In this document: positions 12,500 to 24,225 of the stretch, one piece after another
Position numbering within the stretch: the first letter of the stretch is position 1
Layout of the letters: each line of letters opens with the position of its first letter
NCBI RefSeq assembly: GCF_001649575.2
Contig: NC_051433.1
Span: forward strand, 16,026,621 to 16,090,620
From: Kryptolebias marmoratus
Lineage: Eukaryota > Chordata > Actinopteri > Cyprinodontiformes > Rivulidae
Length of the DNA stretch: 64,000 nt
Reading direction: 5' to 3'
Notes under the pieces: model-generated
The model's input: the letters and a program-made list of their open reading frames with translations, nothing else
Database searches by the model: none
Told to the model about the DNA's origin: nothing
Program-made: the position numbers and the translations under genes

Positions 12500-14150
12500 T
12501 TACATTTTGGAGTCAGACTTAGTCAGACAAAGCTGATTTATAAAATCTGTCCTGACACAGAGGTGTGTTCAAAGCCGATTTTCCAGGATTTCTTTCCACA
12601 AGATCAGTGATTTTCTGCATCCTGATTATGCAAACGTCAGACTTGACGAACGTGTCAGCATAGGTCCGTGACCACAATATACACGGGTGCAGGGACTCGC
12701 CGTTTCTTGTATCTGAAGCTCTGATTCTGTTGCTGTGAGGTTTTCTGTCTGGTGCTTACAGGGAGAGTACTTTAAAAAAGAAGAGGCAGCTCTTCAGGTT
12801 AAACCTGCGTAGGATTATATGGTGCTACTGAAATTCCAGATGCGGGTACGCTCATATGGTTGTGTTCGATAAAGAAGCACAGTATATGAGTTCATCTCTG
12901 CTTTTTGTTTTGTTTTTGTGTATGTTTCTGTTACATTATCTTGCAAAAGCATTAAAGTCCCGATGTATTGTATGTAAAGGAATCTGAAGCTGTTACTGTA
13001 AATGTCAATAAAAGGTTTCAAGTTGATCATTTGCCTGTTTATCTTCAGACCATTATTTAAAAATAGCCTTTCTGTCTCTATCACATATAGTGATGATATA
13101 TTTAAAGCTGTTTTACTTCGCAAAAGAAAATTATTCCTGTTAGTCACCACTCAGCATTTGTTACGCCACCAGCTCCATCCGATTAGGCATTAAGACGATC
13201 AGACATGTTTCCAACTGCCCAAAGTTTGATACCGATTAATGATGATAATGGCTGGGTGTGCAAATTTGTTGCATAACAAGAGCAGGTTGTAAGCTGCGCT
13301 GCTGCAGCCGTGGGTCGATTTATTTCGCCGACATAAACTCGTTCAGATTTGGAACAAGGATGATCTAAAAATGCTTCTTGGCATTTTGAGGGAAAGAATA
13401 TTTAGTTGCAGTTATAAGAAATGATTTAGACTGACGACCAATACAACACCGGAGATGAGTGGCTTTTCAGTCATTCTCCCCATAAGCAGCAAAGTTCAAC
13501 ACCTGCTCACAATATTCAGTTATAGTCAGCCTTTTGTCTAAAATGTCTAGGAGGGGAGTGCTGATGAAGCCCAGTCCTAATGCTTGAAACAGATATCAGT
13601 TTTCTATGTATACCACAGATGTTACGCTCCACTTTCATTAGGGTATTTGTCCATCCTTCAACATTGCATTGATCTTATTTGGGGTATTTTAAACATTTAA
13701 CTTCTGCCTATAAACTGTTCTTTTATCTCTCAGCTGCAAGTTCAATATTGTAAATCTTGACAACAATAAAAATTCAAGTCTAAGTAGAACAAAGAGCCTA
13801 AATGAGGTCTACGGTAAGCCTCTTTATCACATATTACTTGGACATGACATGAATTTCAAAACTGACCCTAATTTTTTCTTTGTCAAAAATAAACATTTCC
13901 AATATTCAGAAGAATTTCATCTTTTCCACCATCAGTTCTTCAGGTATCATCTCCAGTGTTATCCTTCCTGGGACAAATGACGTCACTTGTTCCAACTTGT
14001 TGTTGCAGAGACTTTGAAATATGAATTTCATATTTAGGGATATTACCTTACATGTTTTTAATCTTAATTCTGTCTATACTAATTTCAGAGGAAAAACAAT
14101 AGGAGATAGGCATGGTTTGATTATATGTTACAACGGCCTGACATAACTGG
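12500..14150. other. Intergenic, CYP27B1 to MCRS1
   Basis: AT-rich, with only short open frames. It includes the alternative distal AATAAA (13007-13012). No gene, RNA or mobile element was recognised. Confidence 0.6.
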
Positions 14151-14165
14151 GTGTTTTGTTCCGGC

Positions 14166-14180
14166 CCACCAGGGGGCGGT
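14166..14180 (+). promoter_or_regulatory. CTCF-like binding motif
   Basis: CCACCAGGGGGCGGTA closely matches the vertebrate CTCF core consensus, with about one weak mismatch at the 3' side. It sits at the upstream edge of the MCRS1 promoter, between CYP27B1 and MCRS1. Occupancy is inferred from the motif only. Confidence 0.6.
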
Positions 14181-14394
14181 AGTGCGCCGTAGGTTAGTTT
14201 GAGTCACCGGCGATAAGGAACAACACAGGAAGAGAAACACAGCCAGCCGAGCAGCTAATGCTAACACGGCGGACGTTAAATGTTCGAGCTAGACATGTAG
14301 TCGAGGTAACACGGCGTTGCTAAAAGGGAAAAAATAGACACTATAAACTGAATTTACAATTTTTTCCAGCAGCAGAAGACAACAGTGGTTGAAG
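14181..14394 (+). promoter_or_regulatory. MCRS1 promoter and non-coding first exon
   Basis: A relatively CpG-rich stretch without a TATA box ends in a strong splice donor (GAAG|GTGAGT, exon end 14394). The next acceptor, at 15130-15131, opens the exon holding the MCRS1 start codon. A 5'-UTR exon joined across a ~740-bp intron is the simplest reading. The transcription start is not defined. Confidence 0.6.
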
Positions 14395-15142
14395 GTGAGT
14401 CGTAAAGCAGCGATGCTAGTTGTATTAGCTCGTTAATTAAGCAGCGCTGGATGCTAACTGAGCTAGCTAAGGTAACGGCATTTAACTTACGTACAGTTGA
14501 GTTATTTGACACACTGGTGTTATCTGTTGCTGTAATGGCATTCTGGTCTCGTCTATGATAGATGTGTGTACACAATTATTAAATGTGTTTATTTGTCGCC
14601 TAATATCGCGCTTGAAGGTGAGAGGCCTCATGCTAACATGTCATGTAAACAAAGGAGTCGCATATTAGACTTGAATACAAAACAACAGACGTTGTTAATA
14701 AATACTTTATGCATTTAATACTTTCATTTAAGCTGTAATTCACTGGCCATATGATTGCAAGATGTCAGTGATTAAATGGCCATATAGTGTCTCTTCTATA
14801 ATAAAGTTTATCACCAAAATAAACGCAGTCCAGTTTCAATTAATCAAAGTTATTTTCAGATTTGAGTAACATTTTTATACCGAGCTGTACAGTAAATCAT
14901 GACAGATGTAAACTATGGCACAGCTCTGTAAAAGCTCTCAAACCACATTTTTATCTTTGTTTTCAAAATGTATCTCGCAAACATTAAGAACGACATGCCT
15001 ACTTATTCAAAATTACTATGTATTTGCTTTACATTACCTTTAAAAGTCAAAAGAGGCCAGGTCTTGTATTTCCATGTTTACAGTCTGTCCTCATACAGGA
15101 ACTTGTAACTAATTTCTAATATTTCCTGAAGTGAATGAAGAG

Positions 15143-18100
15143 ATGCAGGCCAGTGACCCTGTGGTTGGAGGGCCGATGGGAGTCGCTGGTGTTCAGAGTC
15201 GGTCTGAAGATGAAGAGTCTCTCGGCGTAAAAGACGTGAAAAGGACAGCGACCCAAGCATTTGGAGGTGGCGTTCCCAAACGAAGAAGTTCGTCAAGGTT
15301 GGATTCACAAGCGACTGCACATTGATCCTTTACAGCAGCTCTGTAGTAGCAACGAATGCTGTTTTAAATACATACCTGTGGCACATTTTTTAATGTTAAA
15401 GCATACCTGTTTATGTCTCTACCACTGTAAGGTCAATAAAGAGGAAGAAGTTCGATGACGAGCTCGTGGAGAGCAGTCTCGTGAAGTCGTCCAGTCGAGT
15501 CAAAGGCCCTCCTGTCATCGAGCCTATTCGCTGTTCGAGCAGTGAACCTTCATCTGTCGAGAAGAAGAAGGTATGAAACACAAAAATACTGGCCACATAT
15601 GAGAAACATCCTTAAAATGGCTGGATTTATCAGTGATTTATTTATTTATTATTTTTTAGGTAACTAAATCAGGCACTGCTCTCACCCCCCCTCTATCAAT
15701 GGTAATAAATCCCACACCTATGGCCAAAAGAGTGAAGAAAAGCAAGCAGCCTTTGCATATTACTAAAGACTTGGGGCGTTGGAAACCTACAGATGACCTG
15801 CTGCTAATAAATGCTGTGCTACAGGTGAGGTCTAGAAAAAAAACATTGAATTTTTCTTATTTCACTTTAGTGACTCTTAATTTTTGTCAGATGTGAGACG
15901 AACACATCATCAGCCTGTGTGCACGTTCTTGATTTGTTTCCAGACTACTGATCTGACTGCTGTTCATCTCGGGGTCAAGTTCAGCTGTCGCTTCAGTTTG
16001 CCAGAAATTAACGAGCGGTGGTACGCTTTGTTGTACGATCCCGTCATCTCAAAGTAAGAGGCTGAGAGTTTGTCAATTTTAGCTTTTCTCTCTTTTTTTT
16101 TTGTCTCTGAGTTTGCCTTCTTATTTCCACTACTGTTGTTGAATTATCTTCTAAGAGTGTTTGTCTGTGTGAACAGGCTGGCGTGGCAGGCTATGAGGCA
16201 GCTCCATCCTGAAGCAATCGCGGCCATCCAAAGCAAAGCTCTTTTTAGTCAGACTGAACAGGCACTGCTGGCCAAAATTGGTTCAGTAAGTCACATCACA
16301 CTTTACCTTTTATGAATATATGTCAGGTTTTTGATGCACGAACAAAGGAATCAACATCAACTCTTTAAAAATGATTATTTCTCTTTCTTAATGGAGCATT
16401 GTATAACTCAATTGGGCTGTTTAGTTTCCAAAGAAGGTTTGTTAATGTTTCTTTCTAAAACAGACCAGTCAGCCCAAACTGGACATTTTCCAGGAGCTTT
16501 TGTGCAAACACCCCAGTGTCTTTCACCCGTCTCGCACACCCAAGAGCCTGATGGTTCACTGGCAGCTGCTGAAGCAGTACTACCTACTGGATGACCAGAG
16601 TGGTAAGTTTAGTTACTCACACGTTTCCCCTGAAGAGCTCATTAAAATCCAAGAGAATTTATCAACACAGTTGCTTTTATTGGAAAGAAACGTCTCATTT
16701 CAACTCGTCTTTTTCTTGTAACTCTCTTAATTGTGGTCAACTTGGTTATTATAGGAGTGGTTCACAGCTGCCCAAACCTATGAGCCTGATGAACGAGTAA
16801 TGTCGCTTCAATGATTAAACCAAACAATTATGTGATTGATTAATAATGCTGAGTTTAACCACATCTTTACTCTTTACCATTTAAGTATGATAGTGAACAC
16901 AGTAGTTGTAAAATAATAACTATAACTCTATTGTTTTATGTTAAAGCGTTGTTACCTGATTCTGTATTGCAGTACAGCCCCTCCCTAAAGGTGACCAAGT
17001 CCTCAACTTTTCGGATGCGGAGCAGATGGTCGATGATGCGAAGTTAAAGTAAGTTCATGGTTTCACTGCTGCTGACGTTTCTCTCTGTCACTCACTGTTT
17101 TCTAGCGTTCATATGTTTTTGTCCCTGATTGTTACGTGCTGACGTCTTCTGCTTCTTCCGTGCAGGGAAAGTAGAGACGAGGTGTTGGAACACGGTAAGA
17201 AGTTAGATTTTCTGTTGCTCTCTTTAATACATCTTAACTTGTAGAGCTTCTTGTAGAATTGAGGATAAAATACTCGTGTCTCACTTAATCAGCTTTTACT
17301 GGTGAAATGCAGTTTTTACAACAATCAGAATCTTAACTTTTTTTAGTTGTTGGTCAGTCTATGCCTCCTTTGCAGTTCTAACAGCGTTTTCTGGTTAAAC
17401 ACGTCTGTTTTGTTGTCACCAGCGTGATTTTTCTTGAACAAACTGAAGGACTCTTAGCTTTGACACACGTCTTCATGTAAAGTCAGTGGAAAAACTCGTT
17501 AATTTCATACTAAATATTTCTTATTTTCTCTGTTGTCTCGTTTTCAGAGCTGATGATTTCTGATCGCCACCAGAAAAAAGAGATCCGACAGTTGGAGCAG
17601 GAGTTGCCTCGATGGCAGGTCCTCGTGGACAGCATCACAGGTGTGTAAACTGTGGCGCTGTTTATATTTTATATGAGTAATCTAGATTTGTGGAGCTTGT
17701 TTTTGATCATTCTTTGGGGGCGGTTTGTAACCAGGGATGAGCATGCCTGACTTTGACAATCAGACCCTGGCGGCGTTACGAGGAAGAATGGTCCGCTACC
17801 TCATGAGATCAAGAGAGGTGAGGGGGAGGGAAAAGTGGGGAGCAGTAAAATAAATTCACCTTTAAAGATGTATTCTTCTGATAATGAACTGTATTCGTCC
17901 AGATTACACTGGGGAGAGCAACAAAAGACAAACAGATAGACGTGGACCTGTCACTGGAGGGGCCTGCCTGGAAAATATCAAGGAAACAAGGTGATTTAAC
18001 CTTTATTTTATTACATTTACATTTTCTCATTGAGTACAGGGAACCTCTGGAAGAATCTAAAATGTATAATAATAGTTTTATTTGATGTTTAATCAGTCTG

Positions 18101-19468
18101 AAAGGTAACCAAACTTGTTTTAGTTTTTTGTGACAATATTCAGTCAGAATATTTGCATTTGATCCAGATGTTACTTAGATATTTCCGGTTACTGAGGATT
18201 ATTTTAGGAAAATAATGAATCATTGCAGCAGAAACTTCTCCTACAAAACAATAAGTTTTAGAAGAGGTCATGAAGTCTGGTTTTTACTTCATTGGACCTG
18301 AGCTCTGTTGCCTCACAGCAGGAATGTCCTGGGACTGATTTCTGGATGCAGGCCGTCCGCGTGAACTTGACATGTTCTCCCTTTTCATGCATGGGTTTTC
18401 TCTGGGTGATCCCACAGTCCAAAAACATGCACATTAGGTTAACCGGTGACTCTAAATTGGTCCTAGGTGTGAGTGGGGGCGTGAATGGTTGCTTGTCTCT
18501 ATGGCGACCCGTCCAGGTTGTGCTCCGCCTCTCACCCAGTGACTGCTGGCGATAATTCAGCTCCCTGTAACTCTGAGTAGGATCAGGCTGCAGAAGAAGC
18601 TCCTCCAGCCAGAGGGGGGATGCTGTCAACTCTCCAGTGACCCCTGCTGGACTGATCGATGAATTCAGTTTCAAACGTTTCCTCAAAAAAGTCTTTTTGC
18701 AACTAAGAAACAGAGAAATCCTACTACAATGACTCGGTATTTGTTAACGAGGCTCATCTTTATACTTTAACTGCAATTTTTTAAAAAGTTAAAAGATGTG
18801 TCGTGACTTCAGGAACTTAAATGTAAAGTGATTTCTTGTTCCTGTATGGAAACAAAAAAAGACCCCATGTTAAATTATTCTCTAATGAAGGTCCTAAGAT
18901 AAAAGCTTCAGTGTATTTTGTTTCTTTATATGGTCCAGAAATAAATTTGAGCTTAGTCAACCTTGTCCTACCTAAAAAGCTGTTAAACTTCACGTCTTGT
19001 TTAAATGATCAGTTTATTTTTATAGATTATTTAATTAAATCCTAATCTTTCACCACAATGTAATAACAGTGGATAAATCTGTGATGTTTGGCGACATGAA
19101 TCAACCACTAATAAATCATCCGCTAATATTTACCGAGGTTTCCCTGGCAATTTGTCTCGACAGGAATAATTAAGCTGAAGAATAACGGCGACTTCTTCAT
19201 CGCCAACGAGGGCAGGCGGCCCATCTACATCGACGGCAGACCAGTCCTGTCCGGAAACAAGTGGAAACTAAACAACAACTCCGTGGTGGAGGTGTGTGCG
19301 CGCAGAGCACTAACTGGGAAGCGGGCCGAACACGCCGAGTGAGAAACATCCTGAGACCTTCCTGCCTTTCTGTCTTTTCAGATCGCCGGTCTTCGTTTTG
19401 TGTTTCTAATCAACCTGGAGCTCATCTCGCTGATCAAAGCTGAAGCCGCTAAGATGACGCAGCAGTGA
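15143..19468 (+). CDS. mcrs1: Microspherule protein 1
   Basis: Nuclear and nucleolar FHA-domain protein, known as a subunit of the NSL histone acetyltransferase and INO80 complexes and at spindle minus ends. Thirteen coding exons: 15143-15297, 15432-15570, 15660-15824, 15944-16053, 16177-16285, 16464-16602, 16973-17048, 17166-17194, 17548-17640, 17735-17817, 17903-17990, 19164-19291, 19382-19468. Phases close to give 466 residues (human 462). Visible parts are an N-terminal SRSEDEESL block; basic KRRSSSR and KRVKKSKQPL; the MCRS_N core (DLGRWKPTDDLLLINAVLQ, about 140-153, to HWQLLKQYYLL); a coiled coil around DRHQKKEIRQLEQEL (about 312-330); and a C-terminal FHA domain (about 383-455) with GDFFIANEGRRPIYIDG. 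The start is the first ATG in frame; an upstream in-frame GTG is split by the acceptor. Near-identical to human through the core. Confidence 0.96.
18296..18660 (+). repeat. Teleost interspersed repeat in MCRS1 intron 11
   Basis: This block reads like the widespread fish retroelement segment with 'catgttctccc...catgcatgggttttctc...cccacagtccaaaaacatgcac...ttaggttaaccggtgactctaaattgg...gtgtgagtg...gaatggttg...gcgacccgtccagg'. It sits inside the 1.17-kb intron 17991-19163, with no ORF of its own. I recognise the sequence type but cannot assign a Repbase family name. Confidence 0.72.
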
Positions 19469-19750
19469 GGGCCGGCCTCGCGGGGGAGGACCCGCTCTGT
19501 GGTCGGGGTGTGTGTGTGTGTTTAGCTGTGTTAAGCTGTGTTTACAGACGCTAATGAAGCTCAGCCGGACAGAACTGGACGGGCGTTCGCCCTCACATGT
19601 GAACCTTAAACAGACTGCAGCTAAACCCTGGGGCAGAATGGTAACAGCTCCAGTGTGGTGTAAGGATCGTTTGTTTTCTAATATAGACACTCTTATTGTA
19701 GAGCCTTGTTTGGTTTTTATTTAAATTCTCACATCAAGCCTTTTTAAAGT

Positions 19751-19756
19751 AATAAA
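19751..19756 (+). terminator. MCRS1 polyadenylation signal
   Basis: AATAAA 283 nt after the MCRS1 stop codon, the first canonical hexamer downstream. T-rich sequence follows. Confidence 0.65.
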
Positions 19757-21431
19757 CTTGTATACTCAAACATCCCGATGCCTCTTCAGTTCAGCTCTTT
19801 TAGAGTCTGCTTTCAAAACATTTGACTTCTGCTTGTTCTATTCATGGAGACGTGCAACTTTTAGCCTGAATTGGTTGAATGTTATTATTTAACATATAAA
19901 TTATTAGACAAAAGTCATGTTTTGTGTGTAATCTTTCACTAATGCTGGTGTTTTTTGCTCAACATTGAGTTTCTGCAGCTGTTTTCATCTCTAAACACAC
20001 GTAGTTTGAGCTCCAGTGATGAAGGTAAACCATCACGTTCTTCTAGAGAATAGTGGCTCAGGTTGGTGTTTCATGCATACAATCTAAAAATAAAACTGCA
20101 TGATACGTTTTTTTTTTCTTAATCTATTTATAAACCTACCTTAAAAAAAAAGGAAATCCAGGTTTGTGTCAAAGGAGCAGTTTTATAATTAGAGAAATGA
20201 TTTAACGCCACGTGCACTGTTGGGTTTTTACAACTAAATCCCGTCAAAGAGACGGTCGCTAACAAGCAACAGGCTTATAAAAACCAGGTGGATGGAGGAG
20301 GACCTGGAATGGATTCTGTCAACACCGCTGATAATCTGAAGCTTTCATCTGCACTCAGCGGTGACTGAACACCAAAACAAAGAATGGAAGTCTGAGACCT
20401 TAACATTAAACTAACGAGGATGACTTGTAACATATTGTCATTGCAGTGTATTTACTGTCAAATAGTCCATCTGGTTTATGGTCAACGTTATCTACAGCAA
20501 ACATCTGAACAGAGTGGCAAATCTTTTCAAAATATCCATTAATCCCCCCTGATTAAAGCGCCTCAGTGGTTCCTACACATCTGAACATGCAGCTGTCGGC
20601 CGGTCGGTTCTCCTCACCCAGGAAGGTTCAGGCTGACTGAGCCCAGTTTTTTTATTTTTAAATGACGTCTTTTTGTGTTGCTCCAGTGACTGTGATCTCC
20701 ATTTGGGGCTGATTTTTGCACCAATGTGTCTAAAGAGTTTGATGAAAAGACTTCTTCTATCACAGGATTTCTGCAGACAATGAACCCTTGTTGGAAGCCT
20801 TCCTCAGTTTATGAACAACAACACATTACTGCAAAACATACATTGGAATTCTGTTTGGATCAATGAGCCCTTCATCAAGTAAATGACTGAAATGGGTCCA
20901 CTATTAGCTTTTTGGATTGTATTTATTTTTGTGTTCATTCTTTGTGGTTCACTCATATTAAAGCTCAACCTCAGCTCTTCTGAGCATCGCCTCTTTTTAC
21001 ACACTGTAGCCAAAATGGCTCATATTTAAAGATCATGCTCATATTTCTTTTGTTTACATGTTGAAGTGAAAATGACGAGGCTGAGGGTTTGCATAGGTTG
21101 GCAATCGCCTCACTAAATAAGGCAAATGACAAAGAAATGTCGTCTATTTATGCCTGTTCAGGCTGCAGGTTTTAAGAAAGTGCAGATTTCAGCAGTGATT
21201 CTGATTCAATTTTTGTCTAAATTGCCTGAAAAAGTAAACATTAGGTCAGCAGCACCCCCTTGTAAGGATACATTTGAGTCGGTGCAGCTGGATGAAACAA
21301 AGAATGAATTGGGTTTTTTTTTTCTGCTCCAAACCAGGGCGGCACTTTTGTGCTGCGAAAATTAATCAGTGGGCTTCATCCCTTCTTTATTCCCGGGAAG
21401 CCGTGAATCAGAGCACGGTCCAGTGAGTCCG

Positions 21432-21449
21432 CCGTTGCCGCGGCAACGG
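21432..21449. promoter_or_regulatory. Perfect 18-bp palindrome, RFX X-box-like
   Basis: CCGTTGCCGCGGCAACGG is fully self-complementary. Its core GTTGCC-GC-GGCAAC has the two inverted half-sites and 2-bp spacing of an RFX-family X-box. It lies in a small GC-rich patch between MCRS1 and SUOX. Function is inferred. Confidence 0.5.
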
Positions 21450-21849
21450 TCCTCAGCCCTCAGCTTGGACCTGATTCATCCGACGCGGCAAAGGCTGAAA
21501 GCTGAACAAAGGAAACGGTTGATACTGAGCTGCAGTTTACAAAACAGCAGCCAAGTCTGACCGCACATTCTTGTCTTTTTTTATTTGTTTGTTTTATCTC
21601 AAATGTGTCTCGCTCGAAGTTACTCAATGTCCTGTGGGGAAACAGGACGCTGACGCAGACGGGACCTGTAGCTTGGACGCATGTGTCTTTGTTCATAGGT
21701 TTTTAAAGTTTATATGTTATTAGAAACACTTCATTATTTAAATACTTGAATGGCTTTCATCCAGTCAAAGAGGCAGAGAAAGGTGAGGGAGTCTTAAAAC
21801 ACATTTAACTAGAAGCACTCAGAGAGCAAACCTCCACTGAGGCCACAGT

Positions 21850-22420
21850 GTGAATAGAAAATAGTTTGATCCGGATCATAATCTGGATCGGCACCAAAAT
21901 GTAATCCACTGTTTTTAGTGACGACCCCAACATTTCCTGAGCATTTCATCCAAATCTGTTCATGAGTTTTTACCCGATCTTTGCTGTCAGACAGACAAAC
22001 ACAACTTCCTTGGAGGAGGGAACAAAACGGTCACATGTAGGAGCAGAGAGAAGGTGTTAACAAAGGGGTTACCTGTGACCTAGACATTGACCTTTGACCC
22101 ATGAGGTGTCCAGGTGTGCAGTTTGACTGTCCTACATTGCACTGCTGCAGAGTTAGAGCTCTTGGTCAACTGTGATGTTGACTTTTGACCCCATGACTTT
22201 AAAATCAGTGGTGATCACCCTTGACCTAAGAGGTGTCCAGGTGTGGAGTTTGACATTCCTGTTACACGGCCTGATCGGTGACCTTTGACCAGATCACCAC
22301 CAAAACCCAACCACTTGTTCCTTGCACCATGTTTGACGTTTCCTGAAAACTTCATGGAAATCCGTTCATAACTTTTTGATTTAATCTTGTACACAGACAG
22401 ACAGACAGACACTACTGAAA
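21850..22420 (+). repeat. Dispersed repeat block (family C) with DR1-like motifs
   Basis: Two related units. Unit 1 (about 21850-22015) runs from GATCCGGATCATAATCTGGATC to AGACAGACAAACACAAC. Unit 2 (about 22190-22420) ends in (CAGA)n. Both carry the phrase 'TTTCATCCAAATCTGTTCAT'-'TTCATGGAAATCCGTTCAT'. Between and inside them 'AGGTGTCCAGGTGTG' recurs at about 22104 and 22230. TGACCTTTGACC occurs at 22088-22099 and 22279-22290. The common fish repeat style suggests a non-autonomous element, but I cannot name it. Confidence 0.65.
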
Positions 22421-22481
22421 ACATGACCTCCTTGTCGGATGAATTCAAGCTGTTTATGACTTTATCTTTTTTTATCTCCAG

Positions 22482-23167
22482 GCCGTCGTCAGCTGTGAGG
22501 TAAGACTTGTGCCGTGTGTTTATCTCAGCAGCAGAAAGATTAAAAGCTGTGCTTCAACTTAAACGTTGATGCGCCTCTGTTTACTGTCATTGTCAGTTAT
22601 TGTTTAATTTGATTTCATGTTCAGCCTGTATTTCAGGTGCTTCTAGTATTTCTCAGGGCAGGTGGGATCCGCACCATTTATACACCTGCAGAGGTAGCAA
22701 CGGGTCGAATGGGTGGAGTCTGCCTAAACAAAACGGTGCGGATCCAGCTTTACAATGATATGCCCACCTCCACCACATGACTGACACAAACATCCATATG
22801 TTGGTTTCATGTCAGGATGAAAATGTTGCCTTTAATTAATGAATAAATTATTAAATTAAAATTAAATACAACACATTTTTATTGGGTATTTTTTCATTTC
22901 TCTTTTCCACATCTGTGTTGTCATCTGTTAATAACACACACAAAAAAAATTATTTTCCTCCCACCAATAAACGTTTATCACTCTGTTCAAGAGATAAGCG
23001 AAGGAGCTAACCCACCATTTTTAACACAAACATTTAGGTGTTTTAACATAAAAAGATACATTTTACACCAAAAAATATGCAGGAAAAAAGGAAAAGTCTG
23101 TAAAACCATTTGACTTGTTTTGAACAAACTTGCATCTCCTCTTCAGGGTGGGTGCTTCGATCTGTGG
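22482..23167 (+). other. Two micro-exon-like islands, status uncertain
   Basis: Island 1 is 22482-22499 (18 nt), preceded by a long pyrimidine tract ending CCAG and followed by GTAAGA. Island 2 is 23147-23167 (21 nt), preceded by CTCCTCTTCAG and followed by GTAAGC. Both are multiples of three and open in the same phase. They could be exons of an unannotated transcript or extra 5'-UTR exons of SUOX, or chance. No homology is recognised. Confidence 0.2.
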
Positions 23168-23974
23168 GTAAGCTCCTTTTGAGTCAGCCAGGCGGTGACC
23201 CGGGTAGAAGTGATGACGGGCGGGGAAGGAAAGGAGCGTCTTCTTAAATGGAGAGCAAAGCGTTTACTGATGGGAGGAGGCGTAAAAAAAATAATCACCT
23301 GTTAAACACGTAACCTGTAATTTATCATACATAAGTACAAATATTGTTTTTATTTGCATAAGAATTAGTCCTTAAAGGCACCATCTAGGAATCCAGGTAA
23401 CTGAAATAGCATCTAATCTTCCTTTAAATTTATGTTTGCTAACTGGTTTGTCTACAGAAATAATTCTTTGTCGTATAATTTTGTCTTTGAAAGTGACCTT
23501 TTTTCTCTGCTGGCTGCCATCACATGGAGAAATCCCTTTGTATAATGTTTGTCTTCATTGTGATAGGCATTCCTCCTTTTAAGTATACAGCTTTAATTCC
23601 TGACGACATTATTCTAGAGCAATAAAAATCGAGTTTTCGAATAAATTGTCCCTCTCGTAAACAAAACTAGCTCGTTGCCAGGCGATAAATCAACATTTTT
23701 CAACAGACTATGTGTCATTTTAAAGCTTTTGAGATGGAGAATTTGAAACTAGTAACTTAATGTTGAAAAAATTGCTTATTCTGACTCATTGTGCCATATA
23801 TTCAACTAATTCATTGACTTTATTTATCACTTTTGGATCTTGGCATCAAAAAAAGCCGGTTCAGGGTTGCCAGGTAGGAAATGAGGAAATAGCGTACTGT
23901 CGCTTTAAAATGATTACATTTCCACCCAAATGATGGCGGTGGTAATTATCGTGTATCTGGCAACACTTGAGCCG

Positions 23975-24225
23975 GTTCAGCCGCCGGGTGTGAGCGGGGC
24001 GTTCCGCCCCATAGGCCGCCTGCGACGGGGAGTGTAGGCCACGCCCACCCCGGCTGGCCGCTTTTTCAGCCGGGCATCAAATAGTGCGCAGCCTCCTCGA
24101 ACGCAGCTCGTGCCCCGGGGTTGCGTAGTTGTTGTCACGCTCAGCTCCTCTCCATAAAGACGTGGGTCGCTTCGGCTCCGCATCGGCTGCTGGGTCCGAG
24201 CAGAAAACTGACCGAATCCACAGAC
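23975..24225 (+). promoter_or_regulatory. CpG-rich promoter and probable SUOX first (non-coding) exon
   Basis: A sharply CpG-rich 250-bp stretch in AT-rich surroundings. It ends at a strong splice donor (CAGAC|GTAAGT, exon end 24225). The next good acceptor before a coding exon is at 28394-28395 (TTTTCTTTCAG), just ahead of the SUOX ATG. A non-coding first exon of SUOX with a ~4.2-kb intron is therefore inferred; another transcript is possible. Confidence 0.55.

Larger units (their letters stand above)
19770..23960. other. Intergenic, MCRS1 to SUOX promoter
   Basis: No protein gene seen. Contents worth noting are a GC-rich patch with an RFX-like palindrome (21432-21449), a repeat block with DR1-like motifs (about 21850-22420), and two short islands bounded by strong splice signals (22482-22499 and 23147-23167). 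The rest is AT-rich and featureless to me. Confidence 0.6.
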
